A stretch of 64,000 nucleotides of DNA, taken from the NCBI RefSeq assembly GCF_050947875.1, contig NC_134570.1:231555265-231619264 (forward strand), in the 5' to 3' direction. The notes under the pieces were generated by a model. The model did no database searches, was not told where the DNA came from, and saw only the letters and a program-made list of their open reading frames with translations. Both the position numbers and the translations under genes were made by a program. Positions within the stretch are counted from its first letter, which is position 1, and each line of letters opens with the position of its first letter. Shown here in pieces: positions 1 to 11,249 of this stretch. Origin of the DNA: Dermacentor variabilis (Eukaryota; Arthropoda; Arachnida; Ixodida; Ixodidae).

Positions 1-432
1 CATTACTTTAGTTTTCTGCAGATTAATTTTTAGACCCACTTTTCCGCTTTGCCTCTCCAGGTCAGTGAGCATGCATTGCAATTGGTCCCCTGAGTTACTA
101 AGCAAGGCAATATCATCAGCGAATCGCAAGTTACTAAGGTATTCTCCATTAACTCTTATCCCCAATTCTCCCCAATCCAGGTCTCTGAATACCTCCTGTA
201 AACACGCTGTGAATTGCATTGGAGAGATCGTATCTCCCTGCCTGACGCCTTTCTTTATTGGGATTTTGTTGCTTTCTTTATAGAGGACTACGGTGGCTGT
301 GGAGCCGCTATACATATCTTTCAGTATTTTTACATACGGCTCGTCTACGCCGTGATTTCGCAATGCCTCCATGATTGCTGACGTTTCGACTGAACCAAAC
401 GCTTTCTCGTAATCAATGAAAGCTATATATAA
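1..432 (-). mobile_element. RTE/BovB-type LINE, reverse transcriptase fragment
   Basis: Read on the minus strand, this stretch is open throughout and encodes the palm of a non-LTR reverse transcriptase. In order it shows FIDYEKAF, a KGVRQGDTISP block and the catalytic LRFADDIAL. These are the characteristic RTE-clade versions of the RT motifs. The catalytic FADD is intact. The fragment runs off the left edge of the window and homology stops at about 432, so it is either truncated or interrupted there. Further RTE pieces (endonuclease region) occur at 53945-54815 and 60290-60640, also on the minus strand. Confidence 0.85.
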
Positions 433-1564
433 AGCGGCCTACGTCAGTGAGCAAAACCGGAAGCCGTCAAGGGCCTGTCTTTCTACAAAGCTTCTGACGC
501 GTGGCGCGGCCCACGTATCCGGCGTCCGTCGGCGCGAGAAGCGATACACTGCATTTGACGCCTTCTTCCTCACCCAGAATGCACCGCGTCCGCGTCTGGC
601 CGATGGGTGGCAGCGCGTTCCCCTACACATTGCAGTATACGCGGAATTTCTTACTTACCTGAAACTCCCAGTTTCGTATGAAGTACGCATGCCTCTAGGT
701 GGTGCAGCGTTGATCACGCGATGGCCCATAGAGGGGTCCGCTTTCGTGCCAACGTAACGCGACGAACCTGGCGTCGCCAACCTCCGTCGACGCTGGCTGA
801 TGAACCGACGAACACGCCGAGTGGGACCATGTAATGCGGCCTTAATACCAAATAAAAAAAAACTTGGAGGACGCTTAAGTTTCGCCTTCAAGAGTGGATT
901 GCGATAGCGTTATTGCACCCCGTTCGCACCGCCCACTCATTCGCTCGGCATGTTCTTGAGTAACACAGAGACGAAACGTGCGCCTGAGCAAGGGGAACCA
1001 ACTAAAGATCTCCGTGCCTCGGAGGGAGAAACGAGCTACGCGCGCCAAACGTCGCGATTCCTTGAACCTAAACACGCTCTCTTCCCGTCGCCGTGTCGAA
1101 TCATTAAAATTCCTGCATTGCATTGTCAATTCTTTAGCTAGGCTCTCAAATGATAATTACAATTATTTCGCGCCGGGATCATCAACGAGAAGACATCATG
1201 ACCTAAACTTGATACCCTACTACGCACGTACTAACATGTACAAATTCAGCTTTTTTCCCCGCTCAATCGAAGACTGGAACTCATGACCTGGATCCATTCG
1301 CTCATGCTCATCCAAAGTTTTGCAACCGCCATCCCGGATGCATAATCGCACTCACCCATGCGTGGCATCATTTGTATAACTTCTTGTGTATTTTTCTTTC
1401 ATCAGTGCTCTTTTGTATGAGTGTCCGCATGTGTTTATTTGTGTATTTTCCTTTCGTCGGTGCTCTTTAAAAGTGTTCACTTGTGTCTACCGCTGTATAT
1501 TCCATTGCATTTTCTGTACCTTTCTTAACCCACTCCTGCTATAGCGAAAATTGCGCTGTAGTAT
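433..1564. other. Non-coding DNA, no gene recognised
   Basis: GC-rich, CpG-containing sequence without a convincing reading frame; the open frames overlap on both strands and resemble no family I know. The part around 860-1200 has the look of a dispersed tick repeat, but I cannot prove this without a repeat search. Confidence 0.3.
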
Positions 1565-1567
1565 GTA

Positions 1568-1626
<59 letters not shown>

Positions 1627-1648
1627 ATACATAAATAAATAAATAAAT
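1565..1648. repeat. (AAAT)n microsatellite
   Basis: About 21 copies of a 4-bp unit, nearly perfect, with a single change near the right end. On the minus strand it creates spurious frames rich in Ile, Tyr, Leu and Phe. Similar runs sit at the 3' ends of LINEs elsewhere in this window (35619), so it may mark an old LINE tail. Confidence 0.95.
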
Positions 1649-2290
1649 CGGCATGGACACCCGGGCCACGACACGCCATGAAGGCGGACGCGATCATGGG
1701 GCGGACGCCTTGATGAGATCGTCCTGTATCTCGCTTGGGAGCACCACGCAGACGCATGACTCTTCGTCAGCAGCACGGCACACATCGCAGGGGACGCTTT
1801 CCCACCAGACGCGCTACGGCGCAGCGATCACGTCAGAGGCGTCCCGCATTGGACGCTGCAGCTAGGAATCTTGCTGTGAGCGGAAAGAGGAGCCGCATCG
1901 CCAAACCCGACGGTTCGAGTTACGCACGCTGGAAGTTGTAAGAGGAGAGAGCGCGAAAACTTATTAAACGCAAGGGTACTGGGGCATCCTCGCACCAGTC
2001 CCCATACAGCCCCAATGCGCTCAAACGAGACGAAGGGGAGAAGCGGGAGAGTGGCGCGCCACCTGTCGCGGCAGCGCCGTACTTTGCGAGGAGGGGGTCT
2101 TCTGTGTTTGCCGCAAGATGGCCCTGCGTGTGCGCCGAACACAGAATAAATCTAGCGTAAACGTACTTCGCTAAGCGTTTAACTGCGACTTCGTTAATTT
2201 ACATGCTCATAATTACCCATATACACCGCAGTAAAACTTTCTACGGCAAGTATTTAAGGCAACATCGCATTCACTAGAGGGGCTTTTGTC
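1649..2290. other. Non-coding DNA, no gene recognised
   Basis: GC-rich to about 2150, then AT-rich. Only short, unrelated open frames are present on both strands. Nothing further can be supported. Confidence 0.3.
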
Positions 2291-2354
2291 ACGCTACCAC
2301 TCAGCCATGAGTTCGATGCTTCAAAGCATCGAACTTATGGCTGAGTGGTAGCGT
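2291..2354. repeat. 31-bp inverted repeat (hairpin) at a SINE head
   Basis: The arms 2291-2321 and 2324-2354 are reverse complements with one mismatch (position 2310) and a 2-bp loop. The right arm contains the A-box-like TGGCTGAGTGGTAGCG of the adjoining tRNA-derived SINE, and the left arm is its mirror. The sequence could fold into a near-perfect 31-bp hairpin as RNA or extrude as a cruciform. Confidence 0.9.
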
Positions 2355-2502
2355 CTCCGTCTCACCCTCCGGAGACCCTGGTTCGATTCTCATCTTGCAA
2401 TTTGTTTTTATTTATGAATTTCCTTCCGCCATTTTCGCTCACGCAACGCCGACGACACCGGCTTTTCTCTGACACGAGCTCCTTAACGCTATCGCATTAA
2501 AA
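2324..2502 (+). mobile_element. tRNA-derived SINE (family 1)
   Basis: The head has an A-box-like TGGCTGAGTGGTAGCG and a B-box-like GGTTCGATTCT about 50 bp apart, matching a Pol III internal promoter. A stem pairing GTCTCCG with CGGAGAC sits where an anticodon arm would be, but the acceptor and T stems do not pair well, so this is not a functional tRNA. The body runs through ATTTTCGCTCACGCAACGCC and ends near TTAACGCTATCGCATTAAAA. From memory this resembles an abundant tick repeat. SINEs depend on a LINE partner for movement. Confidence 0.7.
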
Positions 2503-3825
2503 CGTGCCAAGTGGCTGAACGCTCGCTTGTCCGCGAGGATTTCATGACTCGAAGGACCTCTGAGCGGCGTTCAATTGGTCAATGATGCTTCTTCATTCAG
2601 AATTCACAAGGAGTACATACCTTACATTCACTTGGAGGTGTTGGCTCATCTTGACAGTGTTCATAAAACGGGCTAAAGACCAAGAAGAGAGTAACACATA
2701 CAACAAGATGGGCGCGTCCTGTAGTACGTGTTCCTATCGTCCTGTCACTTCAAAAATTAAAACAAGGAAGGAAGTGCATAACCAAGGATTGTGACAAAAG
2801 ATCTGTTCATGTAATCTCATACCCCCATAAAGTTTCACATAATTTGCGAAAGGTCGCCAACCAACAAAATATCGTTATAGATTCTTAACGCCATGCAAGT
2901 TGTCCGCAGTATGTAAACTTAAAAAGAACCAGAGATGCATGTAATGCCATACTAATCACCACATCTCTTACGCCATATGTACATCTATGCTGTGTATGAG
3001 GTACCCTTAGGTTGTGGGCGCGTTTAATGACAGACTGGCCAATGGCCAAGAACGGGCTGGATGCACAATAATGACGTTAGAAAAGGATACGGTAGCCATT
3101 TGGCCGAGCTCAGCAAAGATTGCCCATGCACACTCATGCTTGCCTACACAACTTTGTTGAGGAAGGGAAAAAAATACCGAACACGAAATAGTGGAAGCGC
3201 ATTTTATGACGAACGCAGGTGATAAGTGGGTCAACTGTCCGTGTTTTGGTGTTGCATGAAAAATAAGTGACAGTTTCTTTGAGGTTTTTATAGAAACGTG
3301 ACCGGATTGACTTTACAGCACCATGTATGAACTGATTGACTTATAGAATTTTTTGTATGATGATGCGTGCATGATGTACCTGATGCGCAGAGCAGAAAGT
3401 AGATATTTGTTTCACATAAACGCTAGTTGGAAGGTCAGCGCTCGTCCTGTGGTATGTGTTGCTTCCATTTTCTTCTTGAGTGGGTATTATGGACACTGCG
3501 TAGGTTGTCGTCCGATGTTTTTTTACGAAGCAGTGAGCAGTCGTTTCGTGGGTGCTAAAAGGCTTACAATAGATTTCGCTTTGATAAAACGCAATCTTAT
3601 GGACTAGAATTCCGAATCGTCGTTGCTGTTGAGCTCCTCCATGCATTCCCTGCAAACAGAGCAGGAAGTCCGTCGATTAAGGGTCAACTGCAGCTGAAGT
3701 ACGTCTGTCACTTGGCACATTTAAAAATGCTCACGTACAGGCAGTAGAGCCTCACCGGCAGCAGAGCCTCAGCGGCTCATTGGGATCGTTTGTCACGGCG
3801 CCACCTGTGTTGGCTTGAACGAATG
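2503..3825. other. Non-coding DNA, no gene recognised
   Basis: AT-rich sequence with scattered short frames. No protein motif, tandem repeat or clear mobile-element terminus was recognised. Confidence 0.3.
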
Positions 3826-4056
3826 AAATGAAATTATGGGGTTTTACGTGGCAAAACCACTTTCGGATTATGAGGCACGCCGTAGTGGAGGTCTCCGGAA
3901 ATTTCGACCCCCTGCGGTTCTTTAACGTGCACCTAAATCTAAGTACACGGGTGTTTTTTCGCCCTTATCGAAATGCGGCCGCCGTGGCCGGGATTCGATC
4001 TTGCGACCTCTCGCTCAGCAGCCCAACACCCTAGCCACTGTGCAATCATGGCGGGT
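3826..4056 (-). mobile_element. Ruka-like tRNA-derived SINE, copy 1
   Basis: Minus-strand copy. It reads from a tRNA-like head (GTGGCTAGGGTGTTGGGCTG, then the B-box-like GATCGAATCCCGGCC) through GGCGGCCGCATTTCGA, a segment ACACCCGTGTACTTAGATTT and GGTGCACGTTAAAGAA, to a 3' end GGTTTTGCCACGTAAAACCC. The AT-rich tail lies at 3826-3838. The same order of blocks is shared with the copies at 9010, 14468 and 17415. This layout is typical of tick genomes. Confidence 0.88.
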
Positions 4057-4329
4057 TTCTTGAAAGAACATAGGAGGACGGTGAACACTACATGTCCTGG
4101 TAGAGTGCCAACACATTATTTATCTTTGATGATGCTACGCTGATGACAAGCGAATAAAAAGCCTAAATAAATGCACCTCCTAATTAAAAAAGCGAGGTTC
4201 TTCACCTTCCGAGTTGGCTGTAGTGGCAGGAATGGGAATGGCATTGTTACAGCTAGTTACCTTGGATAGGCAGGCGTTCGGGCAGAAGAGAGCGCGATGT
4301 TGAATGGGTCACAGTTATACTAAATGCCT
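4057..4329. other. Non-coding spacer
   Basis: AT-rich stretch between the SINE and the GTAATT-rich region. I see nothing specific in it. Confidence 0.3.
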
Positions 4330-5300
4330 CTCTAAATCAGAATATTAGGAATCAAATGTATTTGTCTAATTGTGCTAAGAAAATAGTGTTTAATCACACT
4401 TGTACACGTTGCAAAAGAAACGTAACCGATTCAAATTGCTTCTTTAACAAATGTGAATGATTCCATTTTCCAATTACTGTCCTCCACAACGCAATAGTAA
4501 TCGATTGCTTTTACGTTAATTTCCTTCGAACTATTATTAACATAAGCGTACATACAGTAAACGGAACGAGCTGGCACACTACTTTCAGTGCGTCCAATGG
4601 ATCCTTTTATAGATTGCTTGTCCGCAATAACTACTTTTAAAGAGTTTGTCAGTTATCGTCACCCCTCATTCGTTGTGAAGGCATCAGTAGCACGCTGAAA
4701 ACTTTCTCGAGCAGGAAAAACAGGGAAAGAGCTTTTCCACGTCGTCTGATGTGCGCACGGTGGGGTTCGACAGGTATACGGTTCTCGCGATTAATTTTAT
4801 GATCGCGCTACACCTCTGTCCTCTGTGACGTGCAACGTAATTGTTGCTTGGATTTTGAGAAGAAGCTCAAGGTTGAGCCAATGAAAAGGGGAGAATGTCA
4901 ACGGCACGGGATTTCGTGGCTATAACATCCTAAGTGGATTTCGCTATACTGACGTACCAGCACCTGGTCCATTCGTCGGCCAACATCAGGTGGGCGTGAC
5001 GACAAACAAGCAAATGCCGAGTCATTGGGTTTGGCGGTCTGAAAGTGCCCATTTTTAAGGCTGCTGCATGTTCTACTGCAGTGTTCATCACATTCAGGTT
5101 TTCTAAGCTGCTTCGTTTTCTACAGCTTGTCTAGTCAATAAAGTAATTGGTTACATGTAATTGGTTTCTGAAAAAGTAATTGAACTGTGGTGAGTGTTAT
5201 TGTGTAAACAAAGTAACTGTTAAATTACGAGATTACCGAAAAGTGTAAATATTTAGAAGTAATGAATTACGTGTAATTGGTCACGTACAAGAGTGTTTAA
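4330..5300. repeat. AT-rich dispersed repeat with TTAC/GTAATTG motifs
   Basis: The right half (5135-5290) carries many copies of GTAATTG, TTACATGTAATTGG and TAATTACGTG-like blocks. The left half (4380-4540) carries related motifs (CCAATTACTG, AGTAATCGATTG). No coding capacity is visible. The pattern suggests an AT-rich non-autonomous element or degenerate palindromic repeat. The ends could not be fixed. Confidence 0.4.
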
Positions 5301-5403
5301 GGGACATGCATTCAGCATAAATCATGAAAGCATAGCCCCATTCCGATATCTACATCACCAAGGTGCACTGGAACGTGTCGATGTTTAAAGCATTTTACAT
5401 TTT

Positions 5404-5847
5404 AGAGCGCAGCTCTTAGGTGCCCGTTGCTGCGCCGAGCATCGGCGTCGTTCATTGGGGTCCTCGTAACCGAGCAACAGGCGCAGCGAATGAATGAAAG
5501 GGCGAACGTAGACGCGGCTGAAAGACGGCGATAGCGAGCTGGCGCGGGGAGGAGGAAGGTACTGCAAAAGTGTGAGAAGAAAGCGCAGTGCCGCAGACGA
5601 CGGGATTTTCGGCGACCGTGGCTACGGGAGTACCAGAGTAACGTGCTTCGTCTGTGTGAGCGGTCTGCGGCTGCTGGTGTGAATGGCGCCCACGCGTCAC
5701 GAGTCGTGAGGCAGTCGCGCCCCGTTTGCAACGTGACGCAGGAGACAGATGGTCCGTGCCCGCCAATATATCGCGAAATAAAAACACGTATACAGCTGCG
5801 CTTCAAATTTCGCATTACAGAGTATCGCAATCGTCAGTGAATTTTTT
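5404..5847 (+). mobile_element. Helentron-like non-autonomous element, short copy
   Basis: The element starts with GAGCGCAGCTCTTAGG directly after a T run and ends in a T6 run (5842-5847). A reverse-complement copy of the first bases (GCTGCGCTT, 5795-5803) lies about 45 bp before the right end, giving asymmetric terminal inverted repeats. The same two ends flank the longer insertion at 28797-29748. Insertion between T residues and asymmetric inverted ends are known features of Helentrons and their non-autonomous derivatives; the class assignment is inference. No protein is encoded in this copy. Confidence 0.55.
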
Positions 5848-6742
5848 AAGCACTGTGTGACAAAGGAATATTACCTCTGTGCACCGTGGCTAACTTTCGG
5901 AATTGATTTCAGAAAACCAGCCCTTGTCTGAGCACGCCTATAGATCTATGACATTGAAGGGGGACAAGAACGGAGGATGTCTAAAGGGCATGGAAGCATT
6001 AACCGGTCAGCAGTCGATATAAGCAAGAGACGTTCACAATGTCACTAGAAAAAAAAATAAGGGAAGAGATTGATAGGACCGGATCTTTTGCAGGAATAGG
6101 TAACTCTACAAGGTATAAAGGTTTTAAGGAAGGGAAAAAATATTAAAGAGATGCAGGTAGAATGATGGAGTGATAAACATGTGTAGCATACTTGATTAGG
6201 TCAAGCAGGCTAGGTGGCGATTCCTCGCGGCCCAATTTGAAACGGGATGCAAATAATTCTTCAGAGCAGACCATGGTATATAGCGCGGTGCCCGATGTAG
6301 GGGTTCTTTATTTCTGAGCGTATTGGTGTGAGAATCTAAGCTCCACTAGCACCTACACCGGCAGTAGCAAGGGTTCTCCCGCAAATAACATTTGTAAGAA
6401 ACAAGGAAAAGCAAAAGAAATTATTGTCACTTATTGTAATGTGCTTCCTCACGTATTTAGTTATTTTTACTGACGCTCCTCGTGCTATCCTAGCAATATC
6501 TGATTTGGAAAGCTCAATGCAAACACATTTAGTTTCAATCATTTGTAGCTGAAACTTCTGGACTCTCCGTGACAGCGGCTTTTGCGCAAAACCTTTTGCG
6601 GTGTCGTTCGTGGCCATTGTATTCAGGACAAAATTATGAACAAAGGGTGATCGCTTCCAACAACTTCTTGTGATGATCAGTTGCGATATAGTTCGCGTAA
6701 ATTGTGGCACCACCCTATTTATATACCCCCTTATTTCTTTTT
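5848..6742. other. Non-coding DNA, no gene recognised
   Basis: AT-rich sequence. A minus-strand frame of about 125 codons (6336-6713) has no recognisable domain and I do not call it a gene. Confidence 0.3.
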
Positions 6743-7016
6743 CTACACTTTAAGAAAAGTTTACACCCTTTGGAGTGCCCCTTGTGCCACACAACGATAA
6801 TCATCATCTGCCTTGATGCGTTTCCTTTCTTGAAAACGCCGCGCTCGCTGCTTTCCTGTCGGGAATGCTGTCATGCTGATAACGCGCATGTCGTTCATTA
6901 CTGGAAAGTACCGGGCTTGCAGCGTTAAAGAAAGGAAACGCATCAAGGCAGATTACGATTGTCGTTGTGTGGCAGAAGGGGCACTCCAAAGGGTGTAAAC
7001 TTTTCTTAGAGTGCAG
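6743..7016. mobile_element. Fold-back/MITE-like element with ~85-bp inverted arms
   Basis: Arms 6751-6831 and 6928-7008 are 81-bp reverse complements with four mismatches (about 95% identity). Weaker matching extends outward to 6743 and 7016. The 96-bp centre (6832-6927) is unique and has no coding potential. The long arms and short centre fit a fold-back or MITE-type DNA element. It lies a few hundred bases upstream of CLCA exon 1, so its transcript could form a long hairpin. No clear target-site duplication was found. Confidence 0.75.
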
Positions 7017-7131
7017 CCTTTCATAGGAAAATTCCTTGCCAGCGGTTCATTGCTTTTACAAACACACGTGATTCGCCTCAATGTGTTAAGACAACTTGAC
7101 AGCGTGCAATTAAACGAGTAGTCGGCTGCTT

Positions 7132-7529
7132 CCATACCGCCAAAAGGATGGGAGCTATGCAGCGGTATGAAGCCATTATCGCGTGTCGTAGTATGGCGGT
7201 ATGGACTGCGCTAACGAGCCGCTCTCGGAGCGTCCGCGAGATCCAGCGCCGTGTTTGCCGACGCTCTATCAGCAGCTGTGACCTGTCTCCCCGGAGACGC
7301 GAAGGGCGCGCGCACCGACCGCCGGCCGTCATTGCTTGTCACCGCAGGGTGTGGTCGACGAAAGGCGTTGGGCATAAGTGTGATTCTAGCGCGCGACAGC
7401 GTCCGTACGCGTGGATCAGTGTGAGCAACCACTACGTTTCGTCGGCTGCTTTGGCTGTCCCTTTCCGTGGCACCTCTGATATGCTCCTTCGAAAGTGGCT
7501 TTAAGTGTGCCACCAACCGCGGTAGCAAT
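7132..7529 (+). promoter_or_regulatory. Putative promoter/5'UTR region of the CLCA-like gene
   Basis: GC- and CpG-rich stretch directly upstream of the first in-frame ATG of the CLCA-like exon. It holds an arthropod initiator-like TCAGT (7416-7420) about 110 bp upstream of the ATG. An 11-bp inverted repeat (7132-7142 with 7194-7204, CCATACCGCCA/TGGCGGTATGG) lies further upstream. No convincing TATA box is seen. The role is inferred only from position and composition. Confidence 0.35.
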
Positions 7530-7784
7530 ATGAGCCCTCCTGGTGGAAGCTGTGTTCTCGAAGCTCGGCGAGTCCGCGTTCGAGACAACGGACCATGCAT
7601 CGCGTGTGATCACTACCGTTCCATTCGCTCGCTCTTGCTCGTGTCGTTGCTGCTGCAGTGTTGGTACTCCGATGGCCGGGTGAATGCCGTGATCGAGCTG
7701 CAGGATGATGGCGGCTACGTGGGTGTTGTCGTTGCTGTTCATGAAGCACTGCCTGCGGAATCCGAGCTTGTCGAGCAGCTCAAG
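7530..7784 (+). CDS. CLCA-like protein, coding exon 1 (signal peptide and start of CLCA N-domain)
   Basis: This 85-codon exon begins at the first ATG of the frame (7530) and ends at CTCAAG followed by the donor GTGAGG. Residues about 31-48 form a hydrophobic core (SLLLVSLLLQCWY) like a signal peptide or signal anchor, about 30 residues in. After it comes DGRVNAVIELQDDGGYVGVV and AVHEALPAESELVEQLK. This matches the start of the CLCA N-terminal domain, in which a short strand, a small-residue turn, 'vVAI' and 'vPe...li..ik' are conserved. CLCA proteins are secreted or membrane-tethered, self-cleaving metalloprotease-like proteins that modulate Ca-activated chloride channels. The reading continues in phase 0 into the exon at 50076. 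The long N-terminal region before the hydrophobic core is unusual, and the start could differ if another 5' exon exists. Confidence 0.8.
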
Positions 7785-8144
7785 GTGAGGTGCTAAATAA
7801 ACTTAGAAAGGCGGACAAATTTTCTTATGTTCACTACTAGTAAATTATATATGACAGTTGGATTCTATGCGGGGCATTTATGTAAGACGGCGGGATGCTG
7901 TGCGGAGCATTTATGCTTATCTTACAATTTTATTTTTTTGTGCAAGCACTGTGAGGTGAGACGCCAAACCGAAGTTGTAGAATGCAGCACTGATATGGTT
8001 AGAGTATCCCATGTCGTGTGTCGAAATTGCCAACTATTAATAGGAAGGTGTATTAACGATACGTTTGGAAAACAAGTAATCTTGCAAACAGATTACAAAC
8101 AGAAATCTAGCATAAGTGGTGCGCCGTGCAGATGTGAGTCCACG

Positions 8145-8941
8145 TTTGTTAGTCTCACTAGATGAGTCAGCCTGTCTGATTCTGATTTTTGTCAGCCAGA
8201 GGTTATATGTTATTATGTGCTCTTTTTGGATCAAATGGAAGAAGAAAGAAAGGGTTTATTGAGGCGTTTGAAGTCCACCGACATTCATATATCTCTAAGC
8301 GAGGGATGAATAGCACTGACTGACAAAGATATATAACTTTCTTTCACGCAGCGCACGTTAAAATAAAGTAAGGTAAGCATCTGAAGCACACATATTGACG
8401 AGGGGTAAATGCCTTGTGTACTTTTAGTCGGTGTCTCTGCTTTATATATTTTGTGTACGGTTGCCTGTTTATTATTTCTTGTCTTTTGAACTCCGCAGAT
8501 AAGGCGCATGCCGTTACGGAAATAAATCAAATGTCAGTGGAAGCTTCGCCTTTCTCCCAGGAACGCAACGACATAACTACTGGGCTATCGCCGCGGTTGT
8601 ACGATTCCTAGATACATAAGTGTTGGGTCATGTTGTTTGCAATGTTACTCGAGAGTTGCAAGGCTTTGCGTTACATGTCGTCTTGATTTCGTGTCTGTAC
8701 TGTGTGTAGAATTCTTTTAAGTATGTGACGAGGTTTAATAGGCTGGAAAAATTAACAAAACCATGACTGACTCAAGAAATATGTATATTTGTTCAAATTC
8801 ACACCCAGACTCAGGTTATAATGATGAGGCCCACTCTGGCGAGCTCGGTCTCACGTTCACAAAAATCCGACCCACCTCGTCTCTGGCTGACTCAGACAGA
8901 CTCGACTCAGACAGGCTGACTCATCTAGTGAGACTAACAAA
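8145..8941. repeat. 35-bp perfect inverted repeat pair with GACTCA-rich right arm
   Basis: Positions 8145-8179 and 8907-8941 are perfect reverse complements (35 of 35), spaced 727 bp apart. The match continues imperfectly through a GTCAGCCAGAG block on both sides. Next to the right arm the motif GACTCA repeats several times (8881-8925). The interior (8180-8906) has no recognised coding sequence. The pair could mark the ends of an old DNA element, or two insertions of one repeat in opposite directions. Confidence 0.7.
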
Positions 8942-9009
8942 GATAGACCGAAACTCAGGGACTTGCAGAATAACGCTACTCCAATTGGCAGGCTCCGAAC
9001 TCACCCGGT

Positions 9010-9225
9010 CACCTGCTGTGGTGGCGTAGTGACTTTGGCGTTGCGCTGCTAAGCTCGAAGGCTCGGGATCAAATCTCAGCCGTTGTGGCCGTATTTCATA
9101 AGAGCCGAAATGCAAAGACGCCGTTAAATAACTGTAGGTGGTCAAAATTATTCCGCAGTCCTCCACGATGGCTTGCCTCATCATCATATTATGCTTGCCC
9201 GGCGTAATACCCTAGGTTTTATTTT
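9010..9225 (+). mobile_element. Ruka-like SINE, copy 2 (diverged)
   Basis: The plus-strand head has GTGGCGTAGTGACTTTGGCG and the B-box region GGGATCAAATCTCAGCC, followed by GTTGTGGCCGTATTTCAT. The 3' half retains GGTGGTCAAAATTATTCCGC, and the tail reads CGGCGTAATACCCTAGG then T8. It is more diverged than the copies at 3826 and 14468. Confidence 0.75.
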
Positions 9226-10439
9226 TTTAGAAATCTCCTGGTCTATGCGTCATTAGCCCGGTACGCATGCAATATCATCAGCAGAGTGCACTGCTCGGAA
9301 AGCAGGTTCCTGTGTTTCTGTGCATGTGCGCGCTTCGTTGCATGTTTGCGTAGGTGGAGACGGTGCACGTGGTTTAAAAATGTAAACATCATACAGGACT
9401 CAGGCCAATGATGAGAACTGAAAGGATTGAGTTTTAGTGAGATTTAGAAGGCCAACATATAATGAAGCCAAAAAGGAAAAGCCAAGAACTTGCGACAGGT
9501 TTTGTGCTCGGATAAAAAGAAATGAAAGTGTAAGTAAATGTAGCGTGACCGGCGATGGGAGGCCATAACACAATTCTGCTGCATAACGCGTCCGATGCTC
9601 TACCGTGTCACCAACGGCGGCTGTTGATTGTCCCACTTTCTTGGACATTTACGTAGATGTGCAAAACCGAGCCTCGGCATTATTAAACCGCGCCATTCAC
9701 GACCATAGTAAGGGATGCTAAGACGATTGCGACAGCAGGCGCCACTAATCACGTTCTACGTGGTATCTGCGTGGCGGCTGGAGTTTAGTGATTGATTAGA
9801 CCCTAGTAAGTCGTTTAGATGGCCTCACTCAAAATTAGTGCTTCCAATGGTCAACAATCGCGGTTATAGTTGCAAATTAAACTCAGAATCATGTGGACCC
9901 ATCACCATACGCAATGTTTGTGCGTTCAAAAAGGAAAATCAAAATAACACATGATTCTGACGCAGTTAAACTCGCTGAAGTTCACAGAAGCTCCAATTCA
10001 CAGAAACTAACTAAGGCTCGTTGTCTACCATTCTAATTAACTCAACCTGAAGGTCAGACACCACAGGACACTTAATTTTGGTTCACTCTGATTCAAGGAC
10101 ATGCCTGAGTAAGTACTAATGAATGGACTAATGAATGACTTTGATGATTCATTGGACCATCAACGTCCAACAGGTGTCCAGCAGAGATCGGAAACGGGTC
10201 ATTCGAACATCGTAGGAAATACAGCCGCGTGTACACGATGGAGACGACAACGGCGATGGGGGCACGAACAAACTCCGTCTAATGGGTCAGTGGGATTTGG
10301 TGAAGACGGAGAAGGCGTGTCTCTGTTCTGTTTGCTTGAACAGGTTGTCCTGCTGTTCTTACAGAACGTCTCCTTACTTCCGTCCTCGTTGTACCGCGAC
10401 ACTGGTGGAGGCGCGGGGTACAGCGCGGAAGAAGCCTAT
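9226..10439. other. Non-coding intronic DNA
   Basis: No gene, RNA or mobile-element terminus was recognised. A plus-strand frame of about 110 codons at 10119-10451 has no recognisable motif. Confidence 0.3.
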
Positions 10440-10630
10440 GGATCATTCTAGGATGTCCATGGGATCGTACCGTGCAAGCGAACTAATGTTCACAGAATGT
10501 CCCATGAACTTCACAGTTGGATAATGCCGAGTACGTCCCAAGGACATTTTTGTTAGGATGTAGGGTGCTTCTGGGACATTGTATTACCAATCGCCCAAAG
10601 GACGTTTGTGGGACATTTGGTTGGGAATTT
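10440..10630. repeat. Degenerate short repeat built on GGGACAT/AGGATGTCC
   Basis: Within 190 bp the motifs AGGATGTCC, GAATGTCCC, ACGTCCCAAGGACATT, GGGACATTG and AAGGACGTTTGTGGGACATT occur in both orientations. This looks like a diverged short-period or palindromic repeat of a dispersed type. No coding capacity. Confidence 0.45.
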
Positions 10631-11189
10631 AGGATATCCACAGCACGCCCACTTGATTATTTAACATAATAGAGACGTTCCTCATAGTGTGTCCAAGACT
10701 GGAAGCAGGCCTACTGCATTTAATATTACCATTAAGAAAGCTTGGCCTGGTTTTGTGTTGGCTTGTGACGCAATGATGAAAAGGAACTCCATATATTTTG
10801 AAGATCCAGCCGAGCGGTCCAATAAGGCGACCAAACATTTTTGTCATGCAAAAGCTGAAGTAGCAGGAGCCAGGCCTGGAATACAGCCCATCGCATCTCA
10901 TAGCGTGCTAAAGAAGTCTACAGTGCAGGTAAGCATTGTGCACATAATTCCCTGCTACGATAAGTTAACAAATTACATACAACTTGATAAAACTGCATTA
11001 AATGAAAACATATAGACATGCGAGCTATATTTTTTATGCTAACAGGAACGAAGCTACAGAACTAAGTTCTGCACGATGCTGAAGCATTCGAAAGTACTGC
11101 CTCGAGACAGAAGAAGTCTGTTGCATTAAGCTATCACCGATGAAAAAGACATATAGGTTGCTCCTCGCCATCTTGGCTGCTCTGACTCC
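10631..11189. other. Non-coding intronic DNA
   Basis: AT-rich with short open frames on both strands, none matching a known family. The last part may include the 5' portion of the Gypsy-1 LTR, whose start I could not define. Confidence 0.3.
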
Positions 11190-11249
11190 TGTGCTGCTTG
11201 CGTTACCTGTAAATATTCGTAAATATACGTTTTTTGTGCAACATTTCTG

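Noticed and set aside
1487..1785. Minus-strand frames rich in Ile-Tyr-Leu-Phe
   Set aside because: They are read-through of the (AAAT)n microsatellite; no domain outside it.
2330..2400. A functional tRNA gene
   Set aside because: A- and B-box-like blocks are present, but acceptor and T stems do not pair and the sequence continues into a SINE body.
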